A stretch of 64,000 nt of DNA from Rhodoplanes sp963840055. Lineage in GTDB: Bacteria > Pseudomonadota > Alphaproteobacteria > Rhizobiales > Xanthobacteraceae. Shown here piece by piece: positions 32,147 through 41,146 of the stretch. The stretch spans positions 1 to 64,000 of the forward strand of contig CAWIXM010000002.1 of NCBI GenBank assembly GCA_963840055.1. Direction: 5' to 3'. Both the position numbers and the translations under genes were made by a program. Under the pieces are notes generated by a model. That model was not told where the DNA came from and made no database searches. It saw only the letters and a program-made list of their open reading frames with translations. Each line of letters opens with the position of its first letter. The first letter of the stretch is position 1.

Positions 32147-33607
32147 ATGAAGCTGTTCGAACCGCTCAACGTCAAAGGGATGGTTCTGCCGAACCGGATC
32201 ATGGTCCCGGCCATGGTCACGCGGCTGTCGGGCGAGGACGGATTCGTCAACGAGCCCATCACCGACCGCTACGTCCGCTACGCCCAGGGCGGGGTGGGGC
32301 TGATCGTGGTCGAAGCGATGGCGGTCCATCATGCGAAGTCGGGCCCGCTCTTGCGCATCAGCGACGACGCCTATGTGCCCGGGCTCGCCGACCTCGTGCG
32401 CCGCATTCACGACACGTCGGATTCCAAGGTCGTGCCGCAGATCATTCATTTCCTCAAGGTCGCGAAGTCCGGCTGGCGGCAGACCGTCGACATGCTCTCG
32501 CCCGCTGATATCGATCAGATCGTCGAGGAGTTCGGCGACGCGGTGGCGCGTGCGCGCGAGGCGGGATTCGACGGCGCCGAACTGCACTCCGCGCACGCCT
32601 ATACGCTCGCCTCCTTCGTCTCGCGCGTGAACCCGCGCCGCGACGACTACGGCGGAACGCTGGAAGGACGGCTGCGCCTGATCGGCCGGGTGATGGAAAA
32701 TATCGAACGCAAGGTCGGCAAGGACTTTCCCGTCGGCGTGCGCTTCCTCGCCGACGAGTTCATCAAGGACGGTTTCACCGTCAACGACGCCAAGCTGATC
32801 GGCCTCCGTCTCGCCGAGCTCGGCGCGGCCTATCTCTCGCTGTCGGTCGGCGGCAAGTTCGAAGATGCGATCCACGCGCCCGGCCAGGTCCCCTACCCCT
32901 ACACCGGTTATTCCGGCGACCGCTGCATGCCGGGCAACTGGTATCCCAATGTCCCGCACGCGCATTTCTCGGCGGAGATCAAGGCCTATGTGAAGGCGCA
33001 CGGCTACGACACGCCGGTCGCGACTACCGGCAAGATTTCCGACCCCGACGACGCCGAAGCGCTGCTATCCGCCGGCAAGGTGGACATCATCGGGATTGCG
33101 CGCGGCCTGCTCGCCGACCCCGACTGGCCGCGCAAGGTGCGCGCGGGCGAGCGCGACCGCATCGTCCGCTGCGACTACTGCAATGTCTGCAAGCATCTCG
33201 ACGGTACCCATACGCGCGTAATCTGCAGCCTGTGGCCGCAAGGCGCGCTGCAGGCGCCGCCCGACGATCACGCAGCCGGCGCGCCGGAGTGGGGACCCGC
33301 CGGCGCCGAGCTGAAGGCGACGATCACCAACACCGGCACCGTGCTGTTGCGCTGGAAAAAGGCGCCGGGGGCGGCGCGCTACGACGTCCACCGTTGCGAC
33401 GATCTCGGCAATGTCAGCTTCGAAGACGCGGTCAAGGTCACGCGCTGGGAAGACGAGAACCTGCTCGCCGGACGGCGCTATCGCTACTATGTGCGCGCCT
33501 ATGCGGCGAGCGGACAGGGCAGCCCGCCCTCGAACACCGTGTTCGTCGATCTGCCGGCGCCAAGCTATCTCGCGAACAGGATTGGCGCGCAGCCGGCGTC
33601 GGTGTGA
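32147..33607 (+). CDS. Old-Yellow-Enzyme-type flavin reductase with C-terminal fibronectin III-like domain
   Basis: Residues 1 to about 370 are an FMN TIM barrel of the NADH:flavin oxidoreductase/2,4-dienoyl-CoA reductase group: KGMVLPNRIMVPAMVTRLSG, the active-site DGAELHSAHAYTLASFVSR with NPRRDDYGG, and GIARGLLADPDWPRKV. A cysteine set CDYCNVC and then C eleven residues further (VICSLWP) fits the 4Fe-4S site of dienoyl-CoA reductases. The usual C-terminal FAD/NADPH domain is absent; about 85 residues resembling a fibronectin III fold replace it (TVLLRWKKAPGAARYDVHR, then YRYYVRAYAASGQGSPPSNT). The substrate may be the CoA ester made by the upstream ligase. Confidence 0.88.
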   Translation: MKLFEPLNVKGMVLPNRIMVPAMVTRLSGEDGFVNEPITDRYVRYAQGGVGLIVVEAMAVHHAKSGPLLRISDDAYVPGLADLVRRIHDTSDSKVVPQIIHFLKVAKSGWRQTVDMLSPADIDQIVEEFGDAVARAREAGFDGAELHSAHAYTLASFVSRVNPRRDDYGGTLEGRLRLIGRVMENIERKVGKDFPVGVRFLADEFIKDGFTVNDAKLIGLRLAELGAAYLSLSVGGKFEDAIHAPGQVPYPYTGYSGDRCMPGNWYPNVPHAHFSAEIKAYVKAHGYDTPVATTGKISDPDDAEALLSAGKVDIIGIARGLLADPDWPRKVRAGERDRIVRCDYCNVCKHLDGTHTRVICSLWPQGALQAPPDDHAAGAPEWGPAGAELKATITNTGTVLLRWKKAPGAARYDVHRCDDLGNVSFEDAVKVTRWEDENLLAGRRYRYYVRAYAASGQGSPPSNTVFVDLPAPSYLANRIGAQPASV

Positions 33608-33617
33608 TAACGCGAGG

Positions 33618-34475
33618 CTAATGCCCCGGCAGTACCAAGAACTTCGGCCTGGCCGGCAGCGTCGCCTTGGAGAGCACGATCGACGGCGTGTCGGCAATCT
33701 CGACGTCATAGTCGCTGCGCACGCGGTCGAGAAACCGGTTGAGCGTGTATGAGCTGAAATAGTGCATCGGGATCATCAGCGGGGCCTTGAGCGCCTTGAT
33801 GACTTCCAACATGCCCTCGACATCGAGCGTATAGGTCCCATCGATCGGGACGAGCACGACGTCGACACGGCCGATCTCGTTGAGCTGTTGCTGGTTCAGC
33901 GTGTGATGGAGGTGGCCGAGATGGGCGATGCACAGCGCGGCGACCTCGAAGACGAAGATCGAGTTGCCGTGGCGCTCGGTGCCGTCGCCGTCCCAGGTGC
34001 GGATATTGGTGGCGACGCTGCGCACCCGCACGTCGCGAAAAGTCTGGTCGTGCGCGGCCGGTTTGCCGTCGTCGCGCCAGCCGCGCAGAACGAGCTTGAT
34101 GCCGGGATCCGGGTTGAGGCTGTAATGCGTCGAATGCGCCTTGTTCATCGTCACGATGTCGGGGACGATCGGCGGCCGCACATAGTCGTTGTAATCGGTC
34201 GCGATGCGCACGAGCTGCGGGCTCTCGATCAGGAAGGTCGAGTGGCCGACATAGGTCAGCCGCACCTGATCGGCGGCGAGCGCCGCCTGCCTGAAGGCCG
34301 CCGGAATGACGCGCGGCGGCGCAGATGAGACGAGGCCCGGGCAAGACGCGATCATCTCCGGCTTCGGCGCGGGCGGCGTCGGCGCCGGCGCTTGCGCCAC
34401 GGCGTGCCTGCTCGACGCGAGCATAAGCCCCGCCACGGCGGCTAACATGATCAACATACGAGAAACCGGCGTCAT
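33618..34475 (-). CDS. Exported metallo-beta-lactamase-fold hydrolase
   Basis: A 285-residue protein of the YtkL/UlaG-like metallo-beta-lactamase superfamily. The chosen start (ATG at 34473-34475, preceded by GGAG) gives signal peptide MTPVSRMLIMLAAVAGLMLA ending in SRHAVAQA. Metal-site residues appear in LTYVGHSTFLIES, IVTMNKAHSTHY, CIAHLGHLHHTL and IPMHYFSSYT. The substrate is unknown; an exported location is inferred. It converges on the flavin reductase operon with 10 nt between stops. Upstream in-frame ATGs up to 34631 would bury the signal. Confidence 0.85.
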   Translation of the reverse strand: MTPVSRMLIMLAAVAGLMLASSRHAVAQAPAPTPPAPKPEMIASCPGLVSSAPPRVIPAAFRQAALAADQVRLTYVGHSTFLIESPQLVRIATDYNDYVRPPIVPDIVTMNKAHSTHYSLNPDPGIKLVLRGWRDDGKPAAHDQTFRDVRVRSVATNIRTWDGDGTERHGNSIFVFEVAALCIAHLGHLHHTLNQQQLNEIGRVDVVLVPIDGTYTLDVEGMLEVIKALKAPLMIPMHYFSSYTLNRFLDRVRSDYDVEIADTPSIVLSKATLPARPKFLVLPGH

Positions 34476-34686
34476 GGGGCGCTCCATGCCGTTGGTCGTG
34501 CGGCAACCATAGCGCATCGACACGGGCGGCGCGTGACCCCCACGAACACAAATCGATGATCGATCGCGTGACGGCGAGCAAGCTCGGTCTTGCGACAGCG
34601 CGGTTGAAATGAATGGCGAGAGCGCAACCACCCGTGCGGCTCGGAGGCCGTCGATTGGAATCGATCGCGAGAAGCTGCTCGCTAGA

Positions 34687-35562
34687 TCAGCGCTCGACGA
34701 TGAGCCCGCGCGACGTCACCACGACCCAGTGGCCATCCTGTTTGCGGATCTTCTCCACCCGGCCGAGCCCCGGCAGCGTGTCGCCCGGCTCCACCTGGAT
34801 GAGACCGTCGCGCCCCTCGATCAGCGCCATTCCGTGACGCGCTTGGTAAAGCGACCAGCCGTTGACGATGGACGTTTTCTTGGCCCCCGCCGGAGCGCCG
34901 ATGGCGCCGGTGACATCCGGCGAAGCTGCTGCGACGGCCTGAGCCGTTTGCGTGCTGCGGCGCTCCAGCCGATCGATCGCATCGCTGATCTTGGCGAGTT
35001 TCTGCGTCGGTTCGGCCTGCGCGCGCTCGCTTCGATCGAGGCGCTCGGCGATGCGCGCGGTGCGCGCGTGCATATCCTGCGTCGAGGTCTCGACGCTCGT
35101 GCGCAGCGCGGCAAGCTGCTGCTCCATGCGGTCGAGCGCGGTCTTGAGCGGCGCCGCGGCGGCCGCCCCCCGATTGCCGCTCGCGCCCAACCCGCCGACC
35201 GCCAGCGACCCCGCGAGGGCGCCCACCGCGGCGGCAAACGCCACGATCGCCCCGAGGAGGATGAGCCGCTTGAGGCGAAAGGTCCGAACCGGCGTGAACC
35301 CGGTGGGCATGCCGCCGCCATACCATGCGCCATCCATCGCAAAGGCCGGAAGATTGGCGATCCGCCCATCGTCCGCATCCTCGCCGGCGCCAGGGTAACC
35401 GCCATGCGCACCCGCCGCATCGCTGGCCGTGATTCGCCGGACGCGCCCGCGGAACGAGCTTTCATTCGGAGCCGGAACCGTCCCGTTCCCCTCTTCGGAC
35501 GGCCCAAGATCGAGCTCGTCCTGGCCGGGATCGAAGTTCGGATTGCTCTTGCGCTTGCCCAT
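34687..35562 (-). CDS. Single-pass membrane protein with periplasmic coiled coil
   Basis: A 291-residue protein of no family I can name with confidence. A polar cytoplasmic N-terminus (about 90 residues) precedes one membrane helix (RLILLGAIVAFAAAVGALAG, about 98-117). A heptad-rich coiled coil follows (ALDRMEQQLAALRTSVETST, then RIAERLDRSERAQAEPTQKL), and a compact C-terminal domain ends VNGWSLYQARHGMALIEGRD and WVVVTSRGLIVER. The C-terminal part looks like a small beta domain. Similar proteins are common in Bradyrhizobium-type genomes by general impression; the function is unknown. Confidence 0.75.
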   Translation of the reverse strand: MGKRKSNPNFDPGQDELDLGPSEEGNGTVPAPNESSFRGRVRRITASDAAGAHGGYPGAGEDADDGRIANLPAFAMDGAWYGGGMPTGFTPVRTFRLKRLILLGAIVAFAAAVGALAGSLAVGGLGASGNRGAAAAAPLKTALDRMEQQLAALRTSVETSTQDMHARTARIAERLDRSERAQAEPTQKLAKISDAIDRLERRSTQTAQAVAAASPDVTGAIGAPAGAKKTSIVNGWSLYQARHGMALIEGRDGLIQVEPGDTLPGLGRVEKIRKQDGHWVVVTSRGLIVER

Positions 35563-35700
35563 GGCCTGCTCCGATCAGGACATTTTCCCGGCAGCGGAGC
35601 GAGTGTCATGCCCCCCGTCCGTTCACTGATCGGTAACCAATATTGCTTACCAATTGGTTACTTTCGCCCGGCCAGCCCGTTTCTGCACAGGGCGGTGGGA

Positions 35701-36702
35701 TCAGCCCAGCAGCCCGTTGTCCTGGGCAAGCGCCTTGAGCGAGGTCTCCGGCCGCGCCCCCAGATGCTGGATCACCTCCGCCGCGGCGAGGGCGCCGAGC
35801 CGCGCCGCATCTTCGGTCGCAAGCTCGCGGGCAAGTCCGAACAAGAACCCGGCGGCGAACAGGTCCCCTGCCCCGGTGGTGTCCACCACCCGCTCGACCG
35901 GCACGGCGTGCACGGCCTGGGTGTTCTCGCGGGTGACGACAATGCATCCCTTTTCGCTACGCGTGACCACCGCGAGCCGCGCATCGGCGCGCAACGCGGC
36001 GATTGCGGTGGCGAAATCGCTCGTCTGATAGAGGCTGTGCAGCTCGGTCTCGTTCGCGAACAGAAGATCGATCGTGCCTCCGCGAATGAGCCCGAGGAAC
36101 TCGTCGCGCCAGCGATCGACGCAAAACGAATCCGATAGCGTGAGCGCCACTATCCTTCCGGCGCCGTGGGCGATTTTCGCCGCCTTGAGGAAAGCGTCCT
36201 TGGCGTCCTTCGGGTCCCACAAATAGCCTTCGAGATAGGTGATCGCGGAGGCCGCCACCGCCTCCGGGTCGATGTCGCTCGGGTGCAGGTCCTGCGCCGC
36301 GCCCAGATAGGTGTTGAGCGTACGCTCGCCGTCCGGCGTCACGACCACATAGCAGCGCCCGGTGGAGGAGCCGTCGATCGCCGGCGGGGTATCGAAGGCG
36401 ACGCCTGCCGCCCGGATGTCGTGGGTGAAGATGCGGCCGAGGTCATCGTTCTTGACCTTCCCGACAAAGGCCGCGCGCGCCCCGAAGCTCGCGGCGCCGA
36501 CAATGGTGTTCGCGGCCGAGCCGCCGGACACCTCGATGGTTGGGCCCATCTTTGCGTAAAGCGCCTCGGCCTGCGCTTCGTCGATCAGCGCCATTCCGCC
36601 TTTGTGCATCCCGTGATTGACGAGGAAATCATCCTCGGCGCGGGCGATCACGTCGACGATCGCGTTGCCGATACCGAGCACGTCGAAGCGGAGGGCTGCC
36701 AT
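35701..36702 (-). CDS. Adenosine kinase / PfkB-family carbohydrate kinase
   Basis: A 333-residue ribokinase-superfamily kinase. EVSGGSAANTIVGAASFGAR is the substrate-binding segment and VVDTTGAGDLFAAGFLFGLA the C-terminal anion-hole and catalytic-base motif. Overall layout (VLGIGNAIVDVIARAEDDFL start) fits the bacterial adenosine-kinase-annotated branch that probably phosphorylates adenosine or a related nucleoside in purine salvage. It is divergent from trpS. Confidence 0.92.
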   Translation of the reverse strand: MAALRFDVLGIGNAIVDVIARAEDDFLVNHGMHKGGMALIDEAQAEALYAKMGPTIEVSGGSAANTIVGAASFGARAAFVGKVKNDDLGRIFTHDIRAAGVAFDTPPAIDGSSTGRCYVVVTPDGERTLNTYLGAAQDLHPSDIDPEAVAASAITYLEGYLWDPKDAKDAFLKAAKIAHGAGRIVALTLSDSFCVDRWRDEFLGLIRGGTIDLLFANETELHSLYQTSDFATAIAALRADARLAVVTRSEKGCIVVTRENTQAVHAVPVERVVDTTGAGDLFAAGFLFGLARELATEDAARLGALAAAEVIQHLGARPETSLKALAQDNGLLG

Positions 36703-36835
36703 GTGGAGCTTGCGTGTTGAGAGGGGCCGAATGGAGATGGCTGCACTATAGCGGCGCGGCGCGCGCTTTCAACGCCCCTTGCGCTGCCACGCCCCGCCGT
36801 GGCATGCACGCGCGCGCAATGCAAGGAGTGGCGCG

Positions 36836-37870
36836 ATGACGTTCAAAGAACGGGTTTTTTCCGGGGTCCAGCCGACCGGCAACCTCCACCTCGGCAATTA
36901 TCTCGGCGCCATTGCGCGGTTCGTCGCCCTGCAGGACAGCTACGACTGCATCTACTGCGTAGTCGATCTGCACGCCATCACGGTATGGCAGGACCCGGCC
37001 GAATTGCCGCGCGCCACCCGGGAAGTGACTGCGGCGTTTCTCGCCTCCGGGATCGATCCAAAGGAACACATCGTGTTCAATCAGAGCCAGGTCGCCGAGC
37101 ATGCCGAGCTCGCCTGGGTGTTCAGCTGCGTCGCCCGCATGGGCTGGCTCAACCGCATGACCCAGTTCAAGGAGAAGGCGGGCAAGGACCGCGAAAACGC
37201 CTCCGTCGGCCTGTTCGCCTACCCCAATCTGATGGCCGCCGACATCCTGGTCTACCGCGCCACCCATGTTCCGGTCGGCGAGGACCAGAAGCAGCATCTC
37301 GAATTGTCGCGCGACATCGCGCAGAAATTCAACAACGACTTCGCCGCCTCGATCAAGGCGCATGGTTTCGGCGAGACGTTCTTTCCGTTGCCCGAGCCGC
37401 TGATCGCTGGTCCGGCGACGCGCGTGATGAGCCTGCGCGACGGCTCGAAGAAGATGTCGAAATCCGAGCCATCGGATTATTCGCGCATCAATCTCACCGA
37501 CGACGCCGACGCGATCGCGCAGAAGATCCGCAAGGCCAAGACCGATCCCGCACCGCTGCCGAGCGAGGAAAAAGGGCTCGAGCCGCGGCCCGAGGCCGAC
37601 AATCTCGTGGGCATCTACGCAGCACTCGCCGGCGTGCCGAAGGCGCAGGTGCTTGCCGAATTCGGCGGCGCGCAGTTTTCGTCTTTCAAGTCAGCGCTTG
37701 TCGATCTCGCGGTGGAAAAGCTCGGCCCCCTCGCGGCGGAAATGAAACGGCTGGTCCAGGACCCGGTCTACATCGATTCCGTGCTCGCCGACGGCGCCGC
37801 TCGCGCGCAGACGATCGCCGCCGAAACCATGAAGGCGGTCAAAGACATTGTCGGATTCGTGCGACGTTGA
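36836..37870 (+). CDS. trpS: Tryptophanyl-tRNA synthetase
   Basis: A class Ic synthetase charging tRNA-Trp. The 344-residue protein starts MTFKERVFSGVQPTGNLHLG, containing the HIGH-type signature, and has the KMSKS loop in GSKKMSKSEPSDYSR. The ATG at 36836 follows AAGGAG at a good distance; an upstream in-frame ATG at 36779 would add 19 unconserved residues. It is followed by a universal stress protein gene. Confidence 0.96.
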   Translation: MTFKERVFSGVQPTGNLHLGNYLGAIARFVALQDSYDCIYCVVDLHAITVWQDPAELPRATREVTAAFLASGIDPKEHIVFNQSQVAEHAELAWVFSCVARMGWLNRMTQFKEKAGKDRENASVGLFAYPNLMAADILVYRATHVPVGEDQKQHLELSRDIAQKFNNDFAASIKAHGFGETFFPLPEPLIAGPATRVMSLRDGSKKMSKSEPSDYSRINLTDDADAIAQKIRKAKTDPAPLPSEEKGLEPRPEADNLVGIYAALAGVPKAQVLAEFGGAQFSSFKSALVDLAVEKLGPLAAEMKRLVQDPVYIDSVLADGAARAQTIAAETMKAVKDIVGFVRR

Positions 37871-38000
37871 GCCGTCCGATGCAGTCACCACAATTAATGC
37901 AACCGCTGCATAGCGAGCCTCCCGTCTTGTGCGCACAATGCCGCCCGTGGCAGCATGCGCGCCGGACGGCGGCTGGACCGGGGACCGCCGACAGACATCC

Positions 38001-38495
38001 ATGAGCCTAAAGCGCCGCAGTTACGAGACTGGACACAAGCCGAAATTCCTCGTGATCATCGACGACACGCCTGAATGCGACCGCGCCGTCTATTATGCGA
38101 GCCGGCGCGCCGCTCGCACCGGCGGCGACGTCATCATGTTGCGCGTGATCGAGATGAAGGACCGCGCGCAGCAATGGCTCGGCGTCGCCGACATCATGAA
38201 GGCGGAGGCGCAGGAGGCGGCCGACGAGGCGCTGACCCGCTTCGCCGCGCGTGCGGAGGCGGTGTCCGGCCTCACGCCGGAGCGAATTATCCGCGAGGGG
38301 GAGCCCGCCGAGGAGATTCTCAAGCTGATCGACGACGATGAGGACATCGCCGTGCTCGTTCTCGCCGCCGGCTTCGAAAAAGACGACCCAGGCCCGCTGG
38401 TGTCTAGCCTGAGCAAGGCGGTAGGGTCCTTTCCGATCCCGATCGGGATCGTCCCGGCCCATCTGAGCGACGAGGAACTCGACGCCCTAAGCTGA
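38001..38495 (+). CDS. Universal stress protein (UspA family)
   Basis: A 164-residue Rossmann-like UspA domain: KFLVIIDDTPECDRAVYYAS at the N-terminus, VIMLRVIEMKD, and the C-terminal VLVLAAGFEKDDPGPLV followed by PIPIGIVPAHLSD. The ATP-binding G-x2-G-x9-G-S pattern is only partly recognisable, so nucleotide binding is uncertain. The ATG at 38001 is chosen because the upstream extension is unconserved. Confidence 0.88.
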   Translation: MSLKRRSYETGHKPKFLVIIDDTPECDRAVYYASRRAARTGGDVIMLRVIEMKDRAQQWLGVADIMKAEAQEAADEALTRFAARAEAVSGLTPERIIREGEPAEEILKLIDDDEDIAVLVLAAGFEKDDPGPLVSSLSKAVGSFPIPIGIVPAHLSDEELDALS

Positions 38496-38595
38496 CGGCG
38501 AGGGCCGAAAAGCGGTTGACGCTCGCGCGTCGAAGGCACATGTCATGCCTTATACCGTCCATCCGCGGCCTTGAACCGCGGACAAGGAGATCGTC

Positions 38596-39156
38596 ATGTT
38601 CATCCAGACCGAGACCACGCCTAACCCGGCCACCTTGAAGTTCCTGCCGGGACGCAGTGTCCTGCCGCATGGGACGCTCGATATTCGCGACAAAGAGGAG
38701 GCGGCGCAGTCGCCGCTCGCCGCCCGCCTGTTCGATATCCCCGGCGTCAGCGGCGTCTTCTTCGGCTCGGACTTCATCACCATCACGCGCGCGAGCGGCG
38801 AATGGCAGCAGCTCAAGCCGGCGATCCTCGGCGCGATCATGGCGCACTTCATGTCGGGCGCACCTCTCCTGACAAGCGACGCCCCGGTCAAGGCCGGCAG
38901 CGAGGACGAGTTCTTCGAGGAGAAGGACGCCGAGACCGTCGAAATCATCAAGGACATCATCGAGAACCGGGTGCGTCCGGCGGTGGCCAATGACGGCGGC
39001 GACATCACCTTCCGCGGCTTCAAAGAGGGCGTCGTCTATCTCAACATGAAGGGCGCATGTTCCGGCTGCCCGTCCTCCACAGCGACCCTCAAGCACGGCA
39101 TTCAGAACCTCCTGCGCCACTACGTGCCGGAGGTGGTCGAGGTCCGGCCAGTGTGA
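38596..39156 (+). CDS. nfuA: NfuA/NifU-type iron-sulfur scaffold protein
   Basis: Carries Fe-S clusters to client apoproteins. The N-terminal Nfu_N domain reads MFIQTETTPNPATLKFLPGR; the C-terminal NifU domain has NRVRPAVANDGGDITFRGF and the cluster-binding CSGCPSS (CXXC). Length (186 residues) is typical. AAGGAG lies 5-6 nt before the ATG. A 7-bp hairpin (TCCGCGG/CCGCGGA) lies in the leader at about 38563-38583. The downstream gene is tsaB, the usual alphaproteobacterial neighbour. Confidence 0.95.
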   Translation: MFIQTETTPNPATLKFLPGRSVLPHGTLDIRDKEEAAQSPLAARLFDIPGVSGVFFGSDFITITRASGEWQQLKPAILGAIMAHFMSGAPLLTSDAPVKAGSEDEFFEEKDAETVEIIKDIIENRVRPAVANDGGDITFRGFKEGVVYLNMKGACSGCPSSTATLKHGIQNLLRHYVPEVVEVRPV

Positions 39157-39474
39157 GTTAACCGGCTCACGTGCCGGACGATGCGCCCGGCCATGTTCGT
39201 CTGTCCCACTACAAATTCATCCTCCCCGTGAAAGATCCTTCACGGGGGTGGATTTGAAAATGCCGGCCCCCGCATGTCGCGAGCGGCTCCGCTGCGCTTC
39301 TCACCATGAGCACGAAAGCCGGGTCAGCACCCTTCGCCCACCTTGGAATTCCCTAGTTCGCTGAGTTGCTTCCTCGCTTCCCAGGCCACAGGGCCGCTTG
39401 CGCATTTCCTTCCGGGGCGGCAGGTTGCGGGATTGCGCCGCCATTGGCGCCGGCAACCGGAGCTGACCTGTCTG
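39157..39474. other. Intergenic region between nfuA and tsaB with one hairpin
   Basis: 318 nt without a gene I trust. CCCCGTGAA (39224-39232) and TTCACGGGG (39239-39247) form a 9-bp stem with loop AGATCC, probably an nfuA transcript end or a small REP element, though the following T-tract is weak. An in-frame ATG at 39343 upstream of tsaB gives only unconserved sequence. Confidence 0.5.
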
Positions 39475-40158
39475 ATGCGCGTACTGGCGATTGATACCGC
39501 GCTAGCGGCTTGCTCCGCCGCGCTGCTCGACCTCGACCGCGGCGGCATACTCGCCCACCAATCGCAGGCGATGGAGCGGGGCCACGCCGAAGCCCTGCTG
39601 CCGATGATCGCGCGAGTGATGAGCGAGGCGAAACTGGAGTTCGCTGAGCTCGACCGCATCGCCGTCACGATCGGGCCCGGGAGCTTCACCGGGATCCGGG
39701 TCGGAGTCGCCGCCGCGCGGGGCATCGCGCTCGCCGCCGACAAGCCAATCGTCGCACTCACCACCCTCGCCTCCTTCGCCGCGCCCCATATCGCCACCGA
39801 CGACACCAATCCGCTCTTGTCAGCGATCGATGCGCGTAATGAGCAGCTCTATATTCAACTGATTGGCCGCGGAGGCCGCGCGATCATCGCGCCGCGCGTG
39901 GCGGGGCTGCGCGAGGCGGTTCGCATTGCCTCGGGAACGCCGACCCGCGTCGTCGGCTCGGGCGCCGGACTCATTCACGCTCACTGGCTGGCCGGCGAGC
40001 CACAGCCGTTGCTGGTGGAGGCGACGCCGGCGCCGGACATCGATTGGGTCGCGCGCCTGGGAGCCGTCGCGGCCGAGACGACCCCGCATCCGAAGCCGCT
40101 CTATCTGCGCAACGCCAACGCCCGGCCGCAGGATGCGTTTCGCCTGTCGCGCCGATGA
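39475..40158 (+). CDS. tsaB: tRNA threonylcarbamoyladenosine synthesis protein TsaB
   Basis: The partner of TsaD/TsaE in making t6A37 of ANN-decoding tRNAs. MRVLAIDTALAACSAALLDL, the MERGHAEALLPMIARVMSEA block and ITIGPGSFTGIRVGVAAARG (here VTIGPGSFTG) are the family signatures of this ASKHA-fold protein, which lacks the metal-binding histidines of TsaD. The 227-residue length is normal. Its stop overlaps the rimI start as ATGA. Confidence 0.95.
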   Translation: MRVLAIDTALAACSAALLDLDRGGILAHQSQAMERGHAEALLPMIARVMSEAKLEFAELDRIAVTIGPGSFTGIRVGVAAARGIALAADKPIVALTTLASFAAPHIATDDTNPLLSAIDARNEQLYIQLIGRGGRAIIAPRVAGLREAVRIASGTPTRVVGSGAGLIHAHWLAGEPQPLLVEATPAPDIDWVARLGAVAAETTPHPKPLYLRNANARPQDAFRLSRR

Positions 40159-40640
40159 TCGCTCTGGTCCGCAGATGGTTTGGCCCCAGCGAGGCCGCGC
40201 TATCGGAAGCGGGCCCACGCGACAGCGCCGCCCTCTCCCATCTTCATGCAAGGTCGTTCCAGCGCGGCTGGAGCGAGGCCGAGTTCGAACGGCTGCTGCT
40301 CGACCGCAGCGTGATGGTCGACCGCGCGGCCTTCGGACGCGAACTCGCCGGCTTCATCATGTCGCGGCGGGCGGCCGACGAAGCGGAAATCCTCTCGGTC
40401 GCCGTCTCCGCCGCCCCGCGCGGGCGCGGCCTCGCCGGCCGGCTGTTGACGCTGCATCTGCGCAAACTCGCCGGGCTGGGCGTGCGGCGCGTCTTCCTCG
40501 AAGTCGATGAGGGTAACGTCGCCGCGCGGCGGCTCTACCGGACGGCCGGATTTCGCGAGATCGGCCGCCGGAAGGAATATTTCCGGCCGGCGCTGGGCTC
40601 CCCCGCCACTGCGCTCGTGCTGCGGCGCGATCTTGCCTGA
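40155..40640 (+). CDS. rimI: Ribosomal protein S18 alanine N-acetyltransferase-like GNAT
   Basis: A 161-residue GNAT acetyltransferase. The acetyl-CoA loop reads VSAAPRGRGLAGRLLTLHLR and the C-terminal FLEVDEGNVAARRLYRTAGF is characteristic of RimI. Translational coupling to tsaB matches the conserved tsaB-rimI pair in many bacteria. Substrate assignment to S18 rests on that context. Confidence 0.92.
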   Translation: MIALVRRWFGPSEAALSEAGPRDSAALSHLHARSFQRGWSEAEFERLLLDRSVMVDRAAFGRELAGFIMSRRAADEAEILSVAVSAAPRGRGLAGRLLTLHLRKLAGLGVRRVFLEVDEGNVAARRLYRTAGFREIGRRKEYFRPALGSPATALVLRRDLA

Positions 40641-40711
40641 GCGGCGCGATGGACGTAGTTTTTCTCGCCTATGATCGTCGGGCCTTTTCCAAAGTAACGG
40701 CGGAGCATCTC

Positions 40712-41146
40712 GTGACCGAGCAGCGCGCGACCAATATCGAGGCGCAATGCGTAGCCAATGGCATGCGCATGACCGAGCAGCGGCGCATCATCGCCCGCGT
40801 GCTTGCACAATCGGCCGACCATCCCGACGTCGAGGAATTGTACCGACGCTGCGCCGGCATCGACCCGCATATTTCGATCTCCACCGTCTATCGTACGGTG
40901 AAGCTGTTCGAAGACGCCGGCATCATCGAGCGCCATGATTTTCGCGAAGGCCGCGCCCGCTACGAACAAATCCGCGAGTCTCACCATGATCATCTCGTCA
41001 ATCTGCGCACCGGCGAGGTGATCGAGTTCCAGTCGGAGGAGATCGAGCGGCTCCAGCGCGAGATTGCACGTAAGCTCGGCTATCGTCTGGTCGACCATCG
41101 GCTCGAACTATACGCGGTTCCGCTCGACGAGCCGGCAAAGAGCTGA
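40712..41146 (+). CDS. Fur-family regulator, probably the manganese-responsive Mur type
   Basis: A 144-residue Fur-family protein. The winged helix is GMRMTEQRRIIARVLAQSA to ISISTVYRTVKLFEDAGIIE; the metal-binding dimerisation domain has ARYEQIRESHHDHLVN. It lacks the C-terminal CXXC pairs of zinc-structured Fur, as alphaproteobacterial Fur/Mur proteins do. GTG 40712 preceded by GGAG gives the usual length; an ATG at 40649 would add 21 residues. In Hyphomicrobiales such proteins answer to manganese rather than iron; the metal here is inferred from lineage. Confidence 0.88.
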   Translation: MTEQRATNIEAQCVANGMRMTEQRRIIARVLAQSADHPDVEELYRRCAGIDPHISISTVYRTVKLFEDAGIIERHDFREGRARYEQIRESHHDHLVNLRTGEVIEFQSEEIERLQREIARKLGYRLVDHRLELYAVPLDEPAKS

